From the NCBI RefSeq assembly GCF_013396335.1, contig NZ_JABWSY010000016.1, positions 1 to 64,000 of the forward strand: a DNA stretch of 64,000 nucleotides. The letters run 5' to 3'. Both the position numbers and the translations under genes were made by a program. A model generated the notes under the pieces. It saw only the letters and a list, made by a program, of their open reading frames with translations. It searched no databases and had not been told where the DNA came from. The stretch is from Bacillus sp. EB106-08-02-XG196 (GTDB lineage: Bacteria; Bacillota; Bacilli; Bacillales; Cytobacillaceae). Below, piece after piece: positions 63,501 through 64,000 of this stretch (position 1 is its first letter; each line of letters starts with the position of its first letter).

Positions 63501-64000
63501 TTATTTGCTAACAGTGACTTTTGTAGCAGTACTTACGTTGCCAGCTTTGTCTTTCGCTGTTACGTAAAGGTTTGTGCCTTTTTTTTGTTTTTCAATGGAA
63601 ATAGTGAACTTTCCATCTTGATCAGTTTTTCCAATTCCAATTGTATCTTTACCTTCTTTTATAACAATCGTAGAGTTTGCTTCAGCTGTACCTGTTACTT
63701 CTTTTGTCTTAGAAGTGACTGTATCAACTGTAGGTGCTATTGGAGCTGTTTTGTCAATCGTAAAGTTTAGGGTTGTTACGTTTGCGGCTGCGTCCGTTAC
63801 CTCTAATGTGTGACTTCCTTCGCTAGTAACTTTCGTTCCGCTTGTAAAATCATTCCCATCTAATTTAGCTGTTCCTTCATTAAAGGTAATGATCAAATCT
63901 TTGTTGTAAAGTTCATTGTTTCTTACACCAGTTACGACTGGAGGTGTTTTATCAATTGTAAATTTCACAATAGTTTCGTTTCCGGATGCGTCCGTTACCA
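63501..64000 (-). CDS. Cell-surface protein with Ig-like repeats, C-terminal part
   Basis: The frame is open through the right edge, so only the last 166 or so residues are present. It shows tandem bacterial Ig-like modules: TIDKTPPVVTG, then TIDKTAPIAPTVDTV and a final module ending NLYVTAKDKAGNVSTATKVTVSK. A GTG at 63968 is not the start, because the same repeat reading continues upstream of it. No LPxTG or membrane anchor lies at this end, so anchoring would be non-covalent or at the N-terminus. Confidence 0.8.
   Translation of the reverse strand, partial: VTDASGNETIVKFTIDKTPPVVTGVRNNELYNKDLIITFNEGTAKLDGNDFTSGTKVTSEGSHTLEVTDAAANVTTLNFTIDKTAPIAPTVDTVTSKTKEVTGTAEANSTIVIKEGKDTIGIGKTDQDGKFTISIEKQKKGTNLYVTAKDKAGNVSTATKVTVSK

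Overview
The window looks like chromosomal DNA of a low-GC, spore-forming Gram-positive bacterium of the Bacillaceae (Bacillus/Neobacillus-like). The evidence is strong GGAGG-type ribosome binding sites with many TTG/GTG starts, class IV polyhydroxyalkanoate (PHA) synthase genes phaR/phaC, a GerA-type germinant receptor operon, LysM/GH18 and penicillin-binding proteins of Bacillus type, and a Bacillus-style rRNA leader at the left edge. I see no prophage, IS element, CRISPR array or tRNA.

Layout. Positions 1-221 (minus) hold tandem promoters and the leader of an rRNA operon whose 16S gene should lie just beyond the left edge. Positions 300-9,260 are ordinary housekeeping and envelope genes: bcrC, a GGDEF/EAL protein, cardiolipin synthase, DedA, yhfK, a DsbA/FrnE-like protein and a thioesterase. 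Positions 9,299-15,443 encode an AddA/AddB-like helicase-nuclease pair of unusual size. Positions 15,600-21,800 hold an acidic unknown, a CBS protein, a HIT-like protein, an ADP-ribosylglycohydrolase, a PBP4-type D-Ala-D-Ala carboxypeptidase and a LysM-GH18 protein. Positions 21,883-25,826 are a two-gene RNA repair operon, hen1-pnkp.

Positions 26,374-54,785 form one large acyl-CoA catabolic and PHA locus. The long minus-strand run from 39,003 to 26,374 encodes an SDR, acyl-CoA dehydrogenase, a two-subunit (R)-hydratase, ETF, a biotin-dependent acyl-CoA carboxylase (three genes), PhaR, PhaC, a phasin-like protein and a thiolase. Around it lie a cupin, more SDRs, a CoA-transferase (scoAB), three paralogous TauD/TfdA-type Fe(II)/2-oxoglutarate oxygenases, two paralogous MFS carriers, an acyl-CoA synthetase, an alpha/beta hydrolase and a BirA-controlled biotin transporter (bioY) that could feed the carboxylase. 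A plausible reading is import of an organic acid, oxidative cleavage, CoA activation, beta-oxidation-like steps and carbon storage as PHA; the substrate cannot be read from sequence.

The most striking observation is a promoter architecture of about 65 bp repeated seven times in this locus (39,066-54,932). Each copy has a LysR-type T-N11-A dyad or a degenerate version of it, an AT-rich inverted repeat and a -10 hexamer at exactly the same spacing, and each sits in front of a catabolic transcription unit. A LysR gene lies beside one copy (40,846). This defines a local regulon that can be read directly from the DNA.

Positions 55,000-58,104 hold two further LysR genes and a YeiH-type exporter. 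Positions 58,281-61,923 are a gerA-gerB-gerC operon with base composition visibly richer in G+C than its neighbours. Positions 62,179-63,399 encode an HTH-TPR regulator. The right edge cuts a cell-surface protein with Ig-like repeats.
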